Below are positions 9,890 to 20,537 of a stretch of 64,000 bases of DNA, one piece after another (position 1 is the first letter of the stretch; the number at the start of each line of letters is the position of its first letter). The DNA lies in assembly GCA_013995675.1 (NCBI GenBank), contig VWRR01000001.1, positions 248,001 through 312,000 on the forward strand, given 5' to 3'. The translations under genes and the position numbers were made by a program. Under the pieces are notes generated by a model. It made no database searches, was not told where the DNA came from, and worked only from the letters and a program-made list of their open reading frames with translations. The stretch is from Cyanidiococcus yangmingshanensis. Taxonomy: Eukaryota > Rhodophyta > Bangiophyceae > Cyanidiales > Cyanidiaceae.

Positions 9890-12471
9890 ATGTTGTATAG
9901 TTGGTCGTTGGCAGATTGTGCAAAGAATAAAGACTCGAAATTGCTTTCGAAAGATGGACAAAAGTTGTGGGATCGGCGTCGACGCCCAACAGCGTTCGCA
10001 AGTTCAGCACTGCCAACGAAACGACACCGAGACCGTCTCAAAGTGCTGTCGGTGCAACCTCGATTTGCTTCTTTCTGTTCTCATCGACGAAGCGGCCACT
10101 TGTCTATTCGTCAGCTTGAACCGTTTGGACGATCCAAGGTGTCGCCTCTGAGGTTATGTGATGGAGTTGAAAGCAACGACAGCGTTCCCGACCCAAGCGA
10201 GAAGGCCCAGGGGCAGAGCCAGTCACCGAGGACGCTCGGTTTCCGCTACACAGTACCTATTGATTCCGAGGCTCGCGGTCTAGTTCTCCTCCGACAGGAC
10301 TGGCTTCGGTTTCGCTCTTGGATCATTCGACGCGGTCGAGCGGAGTTCCTTCATTACGACATAGAGGCGTTCTCGCGTTTCTATCATCGGCGACTCGACC
10401 TGATGATCGCCCGTGCTTTGGAAATGGCACTTCCGCTATCATTATGGTTCTGGCGCTACCGCTGGCGTATGCGAGATCCGAACGTGAAACGGGCGCTCGC
10501 CTCAGAGCGAGGTCTTCGGATTGACCCCCGATCGGCTGCCGAGCTGCGAGCCTTGGCAACCCGTCTCGGAGCGGCCGCTATCAAACTGGGACAAGCGTTG
10601 AGCAGTCGACCAGATATCGTTGGTCCAACGTTCATGCTGGAGTTGCAGAAGTTGCAGGACAACGTCGATCCGTTTCCCAATCGAGAGGCGTGGGCGTTGA
10701 TGAACGCTGAACTTGGGCCAGCGTTCATCAGCCAGTTATTTGGCGCGAGCAGCAAGAGTGATGCTTGGTTGCCGAATCCGGTCGCCTCAGCTTCACTCGG
10801 ACAGGTGTATCGCGGCAGACATGCGGATACTGGGATGGAGGTTGCGGTCAAAGTGCAGCGACCGCGCCTGCATCTGGATGTGCCGCTGGATCTGCTGATC
10901 GTGCGCTGGCTTGCAAACTGGTTGCGCAAATATTTTCGGCTTCGTTCTGATTTACCAGCGATTCTGGACGAGTTCGGGCAGCGGCTCTTTGAAGAGATGG
11001 ACTATGTTCATGAAGGGGGAAAACGCGGAGCGATTCCGTGCGCTCTATGCCCGCTCGACGGGTACAGCTCGAGGGGATGCTACGCTCCGCGACAAAATCT
11101 TGGTACCGCGCATTCTCTGGTCCCACACGACGCCGTATGTCCTCACCATGGAGTGGGTTCAGGGTCTGAAGCCCTCACAATGGGACAAACAGGATGCGTT
11201 GCGTTTGATCCGTATTGGTGTCGCTTGCTCTCTGGAGCAGCTGCTGGATGACGGCTTTTTTCATGCTGATCCACATCCCGGAAATTTTCTATGTTCCATT
11301 CCCGAACGCAGGTTGGTATACCTGGATTTTGGCTGTATGGCAGAGCTCGATGCCGACAAGCGCTATCATCTCATCATGGCGATTACGCATCTCATCAACA
11401 AAGATTACTCGGAACTGGGTAGGGATCTGGTGGCCCTGGATTTCCTTCCACCGGATACGGACCCCATCCCGGTTAGTCGGGCAATCGAGGAGGCATTTGA
11501 GGCGTCCAAGCGCGCCAGCGACGCAGATGCAGCCCGGAACGGGCAGCGAGCAACACTGACGAGCCTGAACTTTGCCACCCTCACTGCGAACTTGGGACGG
11601 GTTGCATTTGCGTTCCCCATTCGCATAGCCGGCAAGATTAGCGCTCGTGATGCGTTCTTTGACTGCGCTCGAGGGCCTCGCCCTGAGTTACGATCCGAAC
11701 TTTAAGATCGTGGATGCCGCATATCCGTATGTCGCTCGACGTTTATTGTTCGCACCGACCCCAACGCTGCGAGCGGCCGTCCAGCAGGTGCTTCTCGATT
11801 CTCATAGCCGACGAATTCGATGGAAGCGACTCTACAACATGATAGAACAGAGTAGTTTGGCGGTGAGCAGTGCTTCGTATGCTTCGAAGGACTCGGTAGA
11901 TGCCGTGCATCCGGCAACAGTGCTGCCATACCGCGGGCTCCCGTCGATGTCGGTCTCAGCAGCGCGCACGAAAGGGGATATTTTGGAGCCAATCACTGAA
12001 AGCGCGGCCTGGAACCTTGCCATTGAGTATCTGCTCTCCGCGGAGGGTCTTTTTCTGCGCGAGGGTCTCTTGAATGAGCTCGTTGACACTGTTGACGATT
12101 TGCAGCTCGCACTCCAACAACAATTCTCCCGCTTGACTTTTGGACTGGTGCCGACGTTCGGGGAACCGAACTATGCGCGACTGAGAGCGATCCAAGAGAT
12201 ACTGCTGACTCAGCTGCTGCCGCCACTGCCTCGAGAGCTTGATTCAGCACCAAGGCGTCTTGATCTCAACGCTTTACGAAGGAATCCACATATCTGGCGT
12301 CTTTTAATCCGAGAACTGTTCCAAGACTCACGTGTGCTTGTGGGGAAGCTCGTCGAACGCAAGTCAGTTCGCTTCTGGCAGCTACTTCTGCAGAGAGCGG
12401 AGAAAGCGCTCGAGCAGGAAATTCAAGTCAGGAGACGAACGAGTCCTCCTGTTGAAGAGACTCCCTCCTAA
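9890..12471 (+). CDS. ABC1/UbiB (ADCK-type) atypical kinase, two +1 frame breaks
   Basis: An ABC1K-family protein, atypical kinases that act on lipid and quinone metabolism in plastids and mitochondria. Motifs in order: LGAAAIKLGQALSSRPDIV (KxGQ signature), PVASASLGQVYRG (the Ala-rich nucleotide loop), VAVKVQRP (catalytic lysine), DYVHEG, FFHADPHPGNF (HxDxHPGN catalytic loop) and LVYLDFGCMAEL (DFG). A further EGLALSYDPNFKI follows in the C-terminal region. Frame 1 runs from 9890 to about 11020, frame 2 to about 11635 and frame 3 to 12471; each change is +1. The first is anchored: the family motif EGENAERF is recovered if one G of the G-run at 11019-11023 is dropped. The ~140-residue N-terminal extension could hold a plastid transit peptide. 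In Arabidopsis several ABC1Ks sit in plastoglobules; that location is inference here. Confidence 0.88.
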
Positions 12472-12590
12472 TTGAGTTTTATGAAACGGAAGACAAGCAT
12501 TTCAGTGTACGCGATACACACGACGCGGGTATTCGATATGAAGGGGGTTCGGAGCTCCATCCGAATGAGGCTCAGCGCCGCGTGCATGAT

Positions 12591-13397
12591 CTATCGTGGT
12601 TCTATTTCAAACGACGGTGACTGCCGAAGCCAGCTCGAGCTCAATTTAACCCGTTGACCGTCTAAGGTTGTTTGCCACAATACCGGTACCTGAACGAGAG
12701 CCAGTTCAGACAGTTGCTTTTCCCTGCGTCGCACGTTTATCGCCGACGGCACCTGCGGCAGTCTCTTCGGAAACGATGAGTGCCTGCATGGACGGATCGG
12801 TCGCTGCGGGTCCCGCAAAATCATTGAGTTCGAGGATATGCAGCTCAACGGGCTCCAAATGATCAAGCAAGCGACCAAGCTGCTCGATGAAGCATTCGAC
12901 TGCAGCGGCTCGTTCAGCAAAAGACTGAAGTTGCTCTCTGCCTTTCTTATGGACAAGCAATGCCTCCCCAGAGATGCCAACGTAGAGGTGCTCACGACAA
13001 AAATAACGTGCAGCGGATAGTAGTAAACGATGTCCCCGCATGCATGCGGTCAAAAGTACCGCCTACTGCGACACGGTCCCACTGAGTCCATCTGAATAGG
13101 ACTGGTTTCTGAAGAGACCCTCGTACGAGGCTCCTGCAAAACAACGAACACGGACCAAGTTAATAGCCGAGCCGCTATCGAACGTTTTTGCTGCATCATC
13201 GCCGCAGTGGTTACGAGTCGCTCGTAGACTGAAACAAGCGCCTTGATGACGTCTTCCGCAACTGGTTTTCGACAACCCGAGAGTATGTAGTCAACGACGA
13301 CGAGTCCAGGTGCACTGTCCTCCGCAAGTCTTCGAAAGTGCTCGGGAGTTACGTCCGTCCAGTCCAAGCGGAGCCATGTAGCCGCGTCCGAGTTCAT
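12591..13397 (-). CDS. Phosphopantetheine adenylyltransferase (CoA synthesis), three +1 frame breaks
   Basis: PPAT transfers AMP from ATP to 4'-phosphopantetheine, giving dephospho-CoA. The nucleotidyltransferase signature VAVGGTFDRMHAGHRLLL, with the HxGH box, is readable only by moving the frame by one base within the G-run near 13035. Downstream come YVGISGEALL, FAGPAATDP, ALIVSEET, AINVRRRE and KLSSSWLR, matching the order in plant PPAT (VSxET...N.R...KISSS.LR). The frame advances by +1 near 13075, 13035 and 12770. About 110 residues precede the catalytic domain and are of unknown role; the eukaryotic enzyme often lies behind such an extension. The stop at 12591 fits a family-like C-terminus. 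Confidence 0.82.
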
Positions 13398-14930
13398 GAA
13401 AAAAGCACGTTTTCGCTTCGGACAAGCATATAACGATGATTAAGAGGCACGAACACAGAACTCCTTCAAAGCCGGAGTCCGAAACGAACACTTTGTCCCG
13501 GCCACAAGAACCACAGCGGCGCCTGCCGAGCAACCACTCCGGACTTGACCCTTACTGATATTCGTGTTCAGCGTCACGCCACTGAGGACGATGAACAATA
13601 GCCTGGTGCAGCGAGTCGGTGTGCTGGTCCCAGTTCCGTGTCCGTCAGTCGCCAACGCAGCACAGCATGCTAGGGATGCACTCTGGCCCCGAAACGTCAT
13701 CCGGTCAGCACACCGCAGGTCAGCATTGGTTGATCGAGTACCCCCATGTGCGGTATCATCGATGGCAAGGATTTCATCAGTCGTCCATAGGTATGCTTTA
13801 GACGGAAGGAGAGAGCGGTCCAATCAAAAGCAAGCACAGCCTTGTGCACCGATTCCTGAAACTGCGTCGTCTTTCTCTATCGGCTTTTGCTTGACTGTAC
13901 AAGGCAGGTTGCGTTCTCGAGACCCGACGCAGATGAGGCGACTCGGGTGCACAATCACTTTCTCGACCGCAAAAGATAAGTCGTATCGCCAAACCATATC
14001 CTCGTCTCGAATGCTCTATCCAGAATTTCCGCAAGCATCGCTCGATGGAACAGGAACGACGATACACCGACACACAACACGAGTACCATGATCCTGGTCC
14101 ATGGACTCTTCGAGACAACATGCAAGCAACCTGAGCACTGGCGTACACTCCCTATATACATCGTCGAGACAGGAACAGCGAGCGCGAGCATGCAGATCGA
14201 TGTCTGCACCGACCCCGGATGCAGTCTCGATAGGCATTCGTAGCAGACTTGTTTGTTTCGTCGATTCAATGGAATGACCCTACTGGCAAGTCACCAATCC
14301 TGGTGCTCTGTATCATTCATCGAGCTTTACGGAAGGAAAAGCACCTAGAGGTCGTAGGCATCGTTGGGGTTCCGCGACCTGTCGTGCCAGGCGCCTTGAG
14401 GCTCCGCGAGCGGCCCGTCGTCGATCCAGGCCTGCGGCGGCGGCGACGACGACGACTCGTCACAGGAAGCAACAGAACAACATTGCATATTGGTTATCAG
14501 GAACGGTTTGAACGAATTATTTGACGGGACGGGTCAGAAAAGTCTGGTCCAGGTTCCGTAGACTCGAGGAACATCACCTCTATAAAGAGTTTTTTATCAC
14601 TTGGTGACTTGAGTTGTCCAGGTTTGGCGCTGGAACACTCGCGGTTGGTTTGCGACACCGCAGCGGCGCGACCTGGCACGCGTTTGGAGTGGACGCGACA
14701 CCCACAACGTGCTTCTCGACGCGTCAACGACGAGTACGATTGCTGACAACGGACGCGTCTAGGTTCAGTCTGAACGGGTGTCGGTGTCCTTGGAGAGGCG
14801 GCAGCACCTCTGAAGCCGTGCTACGTCAGGGTGTTGCACAAGGACGAGCGCGTATCTATTGCCGCTGATCCTTTCCAGCACCAAGTGTTGAAGGAAGACA
14901 CTCCAGGACGTGATACAGCTCTGTTTCGAA
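13398..14930. other. Spacer between PPAT and UTP11
   Basis: About 1.5 kb between divergent genes, with no recognised coding region. A GGC/GAC triplet-rich tract lies at about 14430-14460, and a TATAAAGA sequence at about 14581 is a possible core promoter element for a transcript toward 14931. Confidence 0.45.
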
Positions 14931-15671
14931 ATGGCCCTCGAGAGCGCTTTTCGCAAAGTTTCGCCTCGTCGCACCCATAAGGAACGTGCACAGCCGAAGA
15001 GTCGGGAAAAGTGGGGTTTGCTCGAGAAACACCGCGACTATGTCGAACGCGCTCAAAGCTACCATCGCAAACAAAGGCGCCTGAAAGCGCTCAGACAACG
15101 AGCCACGTTCCGCAATCCCGATGAGTTCTACTATAAGATGATACATGCATCGAATCGTGGGGGAACTTTATCGTTGCCACACCCGACAAAATATCGGGGT
15201 GCTGATGCGAAAGAAGACATAAGATTGCGCAAACTGGATGCCCAAACCTTGCAGACGAAACTAGCGCACGAACAAGCTGAGTTTGATCGACTCGCAGCTG
15301 AGTACCCAACAGCAGCTGCTCGGGCGCTGGCAGCATGCTCAGGGGGAAACGCATCGGGTACCAGGGGATCTCATGTTCGTTTCTCATCGGCTACCGGCGA
15401 GGGCACTCAGGTATGCAACGCAATCTCATCTAGAATGGGGCAAGCGAACGTCACGCACGGAGACGAGCATCCAGAGCAGCACCAGAGGAAAAAGGAGCTT
15501 GTCGAGGAGGATCTGTATCGACGTGCCCATCGTATCCAGCGTCTGCGAACACTTACGCATCAAGTCTGGATTGAGTGTCAAGTTCGTGGCAGAGGATCGA
15601 AGGCCAAGATCCGCGGTTTTACAGGCAAACGAGCCGCCATTTATCGATGGCGACCCGAACGGAAACGATGA
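14931..15671 (+). CDS. UTP11: UTP11-like U3 snoRNP protein
   Basis: A component of the small-subunit processome, which works with U3 snoRNP in 18S rRNA maturation in the nucleolus. Hallmarks: N-terminal SAFRKVSPRRTHKERAQP and GLLEKHRDYVERAQSYHRKQ, then ALRQRATFRNPDEFYYKM, which matches the strongly conserved NPDEFYYKM of UTP11. HVRFSS sits where others read HVFFF, and the C-terminus AAIYRWRPERKR matches the family AIYKFQSRRKR. The ATG at 14931 matches the family N-terminus; an upstream in-frame GTG is less likely. About 247 residues, usual for the family. A Gly/Ser-rich insertion is present around residues 135-175. Single exon, no frame break. Confidence 0.9.
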   Translation: MALESAFRKVSPRRTHKERAQPKSREKWGLLEKHRDYVERAQSYHRKQRRLKALRQRATFRNPDEFYYKMIHASNRGGTLSLPHPTKYRGADAKEDIRLRKLDAQTLQTKLAHEQAEFDRLAAEYPTAAARALAACSGGNASGTRGSHVRFSSATGEGTQVCNAISSRMGQANVTHGDEHPEQHQRKKELVEEDLYRRAHRIQRLRTLTHQVWIECQVRGRGSKAKIRGFTGKRAAIYRWRPERKR

Positions 15672-15988
15672 CGACCACAGATGAGACACTGGGGAGACCA
15701 GTCAAGCTCGATACGTTGAGGCCGGGTTTCACGATAGAATACTCGAGCAAGTAACAGGTCGACGTGATTCGCTGTCGACTTTTGACGCCCATGGACGGCG
15801 GACCTTCCCTGATGCATCTACTTTTCGAAATTCGGTAGACGGACCGTGGGAGATAGAAACGCCCCAAGTCGGAATATCGCAACGACGAACGTTCTCAGCG
15901 GTCAGGTTGGTAGAGGGATCGCTTCGAATATCGAGACCGACCCCAGGTTATCACGCGGCAACGAACGCGAAACAGACAATGCGCATCC
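15672..15988. other. Short spacer between convergent UTP11 and Tim17-family genes
   Basis: Roughly 320 bp between two convergent 3' ends. No feature recognised. Confidence 0.5.
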
Positions 15989-16543
15989 CTAGCGACGTTC
16001 TTCAACAGGAATCTCTATCTTTCGGGAACCCATACCGAGGTCCTGCTGCGACTGGGGCGACTGGGCTCCAATAAGGAACGTCTCGATGAGATAGGTAAAG
16101 CCGGCAAACTGAGCACAACCAGAAAGCATGCCCTGAATTCCCTGCTCACGACCGAACACCGCACCCGAGGCACAAGCGGCGATGACCGCGTTATACTTGT
16201 CCTGTCGCTGCCGAACAGTTCGAGCCATGCCAAGACCGAGGCTGTACACACCGCCAAATAGACCCCAGGTTACGAGGAACTTGCGGCCTTCCGCACGCGC
16301 ACCCTCAAACGTCCTCCGAGAGATGGCGCCGTACACAAGTCCGGCCAGACCGCCCATCACGCCCGATGCAATGCCCTGGGTGAACGTCTCCACTGCGACG
16401 AATAAAAGCTTCTCACCGATCGGTAACGCATCGAAGTCCACGGTCGTCGCACCTGGCCGTCTTGTCCACTGAGGCCTTGTTCCGTGGTCTTGGTCTTGAC
16501 CCGACGCGCAACCAGTGATCCTTTCTCCTGATGAGGTACCCAA
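15989..16543 (-). CDS. Tim17/Tim22/Tim23-family membrane protein
   Basis: A PRAT-family protein with four short Gly-rich hydrophobic segments. Readable pieces are ETFTQGIASGVMGGLAGLVY, GRKFLVTWGLFGGVYSLGLG, YNAVIAACASGAVFGREQG and MLSGCAQFAGFTYLIETFL. The arrangement of GxxxG segments with Arg after the second and third fits the Tim17/22/23 fold. Family members import proteins across mitochondrial membranes or sit in plastid envelopes; which applies here is open. No in-frame ATG precedes the first span; the open frame starts at a TTG codon. The true start is therefore probably upstream, in another frame or exon: a neighbouring frame has MYAMISPRNGGW near 16575. Feature start is provisional. 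Confidence 0.7.
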   Translation of the reverse strand: MGTSSGERITGCASGQDQDHGTRPQWTRRPGATTVDFDALPIGEKLLFVAVETFTQGIASGVMGGLAGLVYGAISRRTFEGARAEGRKFLVTWGLFGGVYSLGLGMARTVRQRQDKYNAVIAACASGAVFGREQGIQGMLSGCAQFAGFTYLIETFLIGAQSPQSQQDLGMGSRKIEIPVEERR

Positions 16544-17643
16544 CCACCATTTCGAGGAGAAATCATTGCGTACATATTTTGATTCGCTTCAAACCGACAT
16601 AAGCGTCCTTTCCCCTGCCTCATGGTTGTGTTGCTCGCTCGCTGGGCGCAGACATACATGAACACGCCGCCTATTCGACTGCGGCTGCTCGGACGATCCA
16701 AGCGCCGTCGGGTTTCATGAGTGGGCTGGCCGCTCGGGCTCGGGTTCAAACCAAGATCTCCATTCGGAACAATCATGGACTTTTATGGTTCATCCATCAA
16801 TCAGATCGAAATGTCCATTCGGAACAAGCATGGACACTCATCAGTCTCTTGAATGGGTTTTGGATGATCCACGCTGGTCTCGGTCCCGTCCACGTGCGCG
16901 AATCGTCGCCCGAGATGCACTGGACTCGGGGACCGCCCTCGCTTCGAAAAGCACCTTGAGTTTGGAGTGGTCGTGGTTGCACTTGACTGCAGGGAAACTG
17001 GTGGAGCAAGGTTGTGTGACTGTGTGGGTATTGAATAATCAGCAATTGGGGTTTCTCTTGGTTTCATTCGAGAGATAACGTTGGCTTTTCGGTGAGCGCT
17101 CTCGGAAACGAGACAAAGCCAGTGGCTAGGCCACCGCTTCCCGGCAATCATCAAGCCTGGCACGGTTCCGTCTTGACAGACGGCTGCTTGACTCCAATAG
17201 AGTCGCTGCTGGTTTCAACAGGGCAATCAGGGGCCTTGACTCGCCGGTGAATAGGGGCGCGATTGATCTTTGAGAAGGGGCCTGTGGAGGCTCTGTTTGA
17301 GCGAGTGTCTCAACGCGACCCTGGCTGCGGAGCTCGCTTGTCCGTCGTTTCGTCTGAGACTGCAGCCAACGTCATCGCCTCCCAGCAGTGTCGCCAGTTC
17401 CAGCGGATCTTTCTTTTCGAGGGGGTGCGTGCAGCTGTTCCGTCGCGCGACGCGTGTTCGAGTCTGGCGTGCCGTTCTTGGTCTTGCAAGAAGCGACGTC
17501 CGCCTCTTCAACTGCGGCGCCTTGAGTTCGAGTCCGAAGCATTGTCGTCACGCGTGGCACCAGAGGTGAGCCGTCTGGCTTCGCTGCTTGTGCCTCTGGC
17601 CCTGTAGCAAGGCAACGTGCATCCTTAGTGGAGAGACGTTGGG
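16544..17643. other. Spacer 5' of the Tim17-family gene
   Basis: About 1.1 kb with no firm gene. It contains the likely missing 5' end of the Tim17-family gene and a 22-bp direct repeat listed separately. Confidence 0.45.
16759..16835. repeat. 22-bp direct repeat, two copies 55 bp apart
   Basis: TCCATTCGGAACAATCATGG... at 16759-16780 recurs at 16814-16835 with a single T-to-G change. It lies in a gene-free stretch upstream of the Tim17-family gene. Function unknown; a small tandem duplication is enough to explain it. Confidence 0.7.
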
Positions 17644-20257
17644 ATGCCAGACCAATCACCAGCTCTGCATTGGAGAATGGCATCCGTCGAGTCGGCATCG
17701 CAGCCGCCGGTACGAACTCGCGCTGCCTCGCTCCAAGCGCTACCTGGCAATGCTGCTCGCGACTCGAAGCGATCAGCGTTTGCTCCGGAACTACGAGACC
17801 AGCTATTTTCGGAGACGATAGCAGATCCGAGCTCCCGCAATGAGCTCGAATCGAGGCAAATCATGAGCGCTCTTGAGTCGAAACCAATGAACGGAAATGG
17901 GCTCGATGCAGGACCCGCCAAAACGGCCGGGCATCATGGAAACGGCCTCGATGTAAGTGCGAACAATGCCGTAGACGTTCTGTCGGGCAATGGTCGCACA
18001 CGTGCCGAGTCCGAAGTGGACGAGCTCGCTCAGCTGATCAAACTCGCCCATGAGGAACATCAGAATGCACAGTTACTGCTTGGATCTGAACCTTTTGACT
18101 CAGTTGACTGCGCTTTTCCTGATAGCGAAGAACTGAGCGATGACAGGACTGGTTTCATACTCGGTAGTCAGAGTTTAGGATCGACGTCCGATTTTCCACT
18201 GTTGACTGAGAAGCACGCTGCGTCTTCAGCGGGAGCATTCGGCCCAAGCCGACTCAAAAGACCACTGACGGGTGCCACGGAGGCAGATCAGTATCGCCTC
18301 ATCACTGGCGCTTCCGGAGCGGACAGGTTCTGGACCTTGGCCGAGTGCTCACGAGCCAGGTTCCGGAAATGTGGCCCATTCGAAAGCGGATCATCGATCA
18401 ACAACCACTGCAGCGGGCGAGACGGTTGGCTGGAGACACCAAGACATCCTCGGCGTGACGAAACTTGGAACGAGTCCCCAAAATCCTTTGTCGAATTCGA
18501 ATGATTACGACCGTGACCATTCCTGGATGCAGATGGAGTCACCTGAGATTCAAGATTCTCTCAGTCTTGAGAAGCGCATCCAGTCACAGCAAGCAGTTCA
18601 AATGGAACATTCCGAGACAGCGTCAGGGCCGCGTCAAAAGATCCGACCATCATCGAAACACCACTCCATACCCACGTGTTCAGATGCAGCTCACAGCGCC
18701 AGCGATGCCACCGGTCCCGATGAACACGTTCTTCGCAAACGGGAAACACACAACTTGCATACAAGAGTCTCCCGCCAGAAGATATCCCATTGCTTTGAGC
18801 ATCTCGTGGCTGTGCTCACGGCTGGCTGTGCGCTCGAAGAGTCGGATTTGATCGTCTGCAACGAACTGGATGGTGCCTGCATACCTGAGCATCGCACGGT
18901 CTGCGCATGTTGTGGCGTCGATCACTGTGCGCGGAAAGAATGCCTGATGTGCAAAACATCCTCCAATGGCGCAACGACAGCGTCAAAAAGTGATGGCACG
19001 GAAGGTTGCCAAGCGAATCCGACTTTTGATGGCCAAGTCGACTCGGTTGCACCCAAACGCGATCACCAGAGCAGACTCAACGAGCCAGGTACCTGTTGTG
19101 GTTGGCGAGATCGTGCCGTCGCGCGTCGACAGCGGGCCAGTGCCCTGCGACAACGCCTTCGCCATCGGGCAGAAACGCTCCAGTACGCCACCCAGACGAT
19201 CATTGAACTGCGTCGAGAACGACGTCTACTGGAACTGCATTTGTTGATGGCCTCTGAAACGTTTCGCAAGTCCTGGATGCGGGAGGTTGTGCGTCAGATA
19301 GCCGATCGCGACCAAGTCATCGTAGACGCTGGTAACATGCTTGCTGAATGCTGCAAGCCAGTGATACGAGCAGTCCTGGAACACTTCCAATGGCCGTTTG
19401 CAGAGCTCTGGGTCCTACGCACTCGACCAGCGACTGTTGAAAAGGCGCTTCACGCGGAGTGGTACACCAGCGATGCAATGCATGTTTGGTTGAGTCATGA
19501 AGCCACACTCATTGTCCCGTTGCCCTTGACGATTCTCGAGAACGAAGGTTCTCTTTCGTTGTCAACCACGCCCCAGGCGGCGGAGAGAGTGGAAACCTCA
19601 GAGCGCCTGAAATTGGCGGCGGTTCCAAATGAAGTTCCTTGTCCGGATCAGACAGACCTGCTTGGTACGCGTTCGCCACGAGTCGAGGCAATGCAACCAG
19701 TGCCCAGTGATCAATGCATGGACGCTTCGAGATGTTCACTAGTCAGGGAAAATTCCAGTGATGCCAGGACCAAAACGCAGCTATCCCAGTCTTTTATCGA
19801 GTGCAAGTCACAGGAGGAGCAAGATGCTGCCACATTGCTCGTCAGGGAGCTCGAGCAATTTGCCTTGGAGAGCAAGAGGCAGACTCCTGATACCGTCCTG
19901 GACATTCAGCACCGCGCCTTGGAGTGCGAGCGCCCGGTCGGGGTCCGAATACGCTCTGGGCAGGTTGTGGCGTTCGATCCAGAGACCGACTCCGAGTGTG
20001 ATGGTGTTCCATTTGCTCGCCTGGCCCTTGCTCAAAAGCATGGTCTGCGTTGTCTCGTCGCTATTCCGGTGAAACAGCGAACGAACCCAGCCAACGATAA
20101 GCGCATGCGAGCGTCTGCGTTCGGCAGTCCCGAGTCGTCAATACAGAGTGTTATTGTCGTCGGTACGGTTGTCGTCGACGCATCGTTGCGGCCGCTCATG
20201 GGAGCGGTGGAGGCACTCCTTCAATGTCTCTTCGATGAGCTCATGACTTACATCTGA
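17644..20257 (+). CDS. Large disordered protein with a divergent GAF-like C-terminal domain
   Basis: No orthologue recognised. The first part (17644 to about 18400) is acidic and Ser-rich. The remainder lies in the next frame, and the overlap at 18272-18504 requires a +1 step. From about 18700 the protein has a Cys-rich patch (CACCGVDHCARKECLMCK), an Arg-rich helix (VARRQRASALRQRLRHRAE) and a leucine-rich helical region. The C-terminus resembles a split GAF domain: AVLEHFQWPFAELWVLR, then after a Ser/Thr/Glu insertion RPVGVRIRSGQVVAFDPET and ALAQKHGLRCLVAIPV. That is the Gly..Arg..Gly.Val...D pattern and closing strand of plant-type GAF domains. If the first part is a separate gene, the downstream gene could start at the ATG at 18527. 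Role unknown; sensing or scaffold function is only a guess. Confidence 0.5.
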
Positions 20258-20537
20258 TCGGGGGCGGGGCGTCTGCAAACTAGAGGCATACTCGCCCAGC
20301 GACACTCCATGACGCATGCCGTATTCTGCAGCGCCGAGCGATCCGGAGACGTCATCAAGAACCCGTGTTGGATCCGTGATGTCGGTGGAGAAACAGATGA
20401 GTACCTGTCCAGGCATGAGCCCTATTGCTCGTGACCCAGGCTGCTTCTAACCAATCATAAACCGAGGACCGTTCCATCGTGGTCGCTGACCAGCACCCTG
20501 TGCAAGTGAGCATCTGGCAGTATCGAGTCGATTGGGT

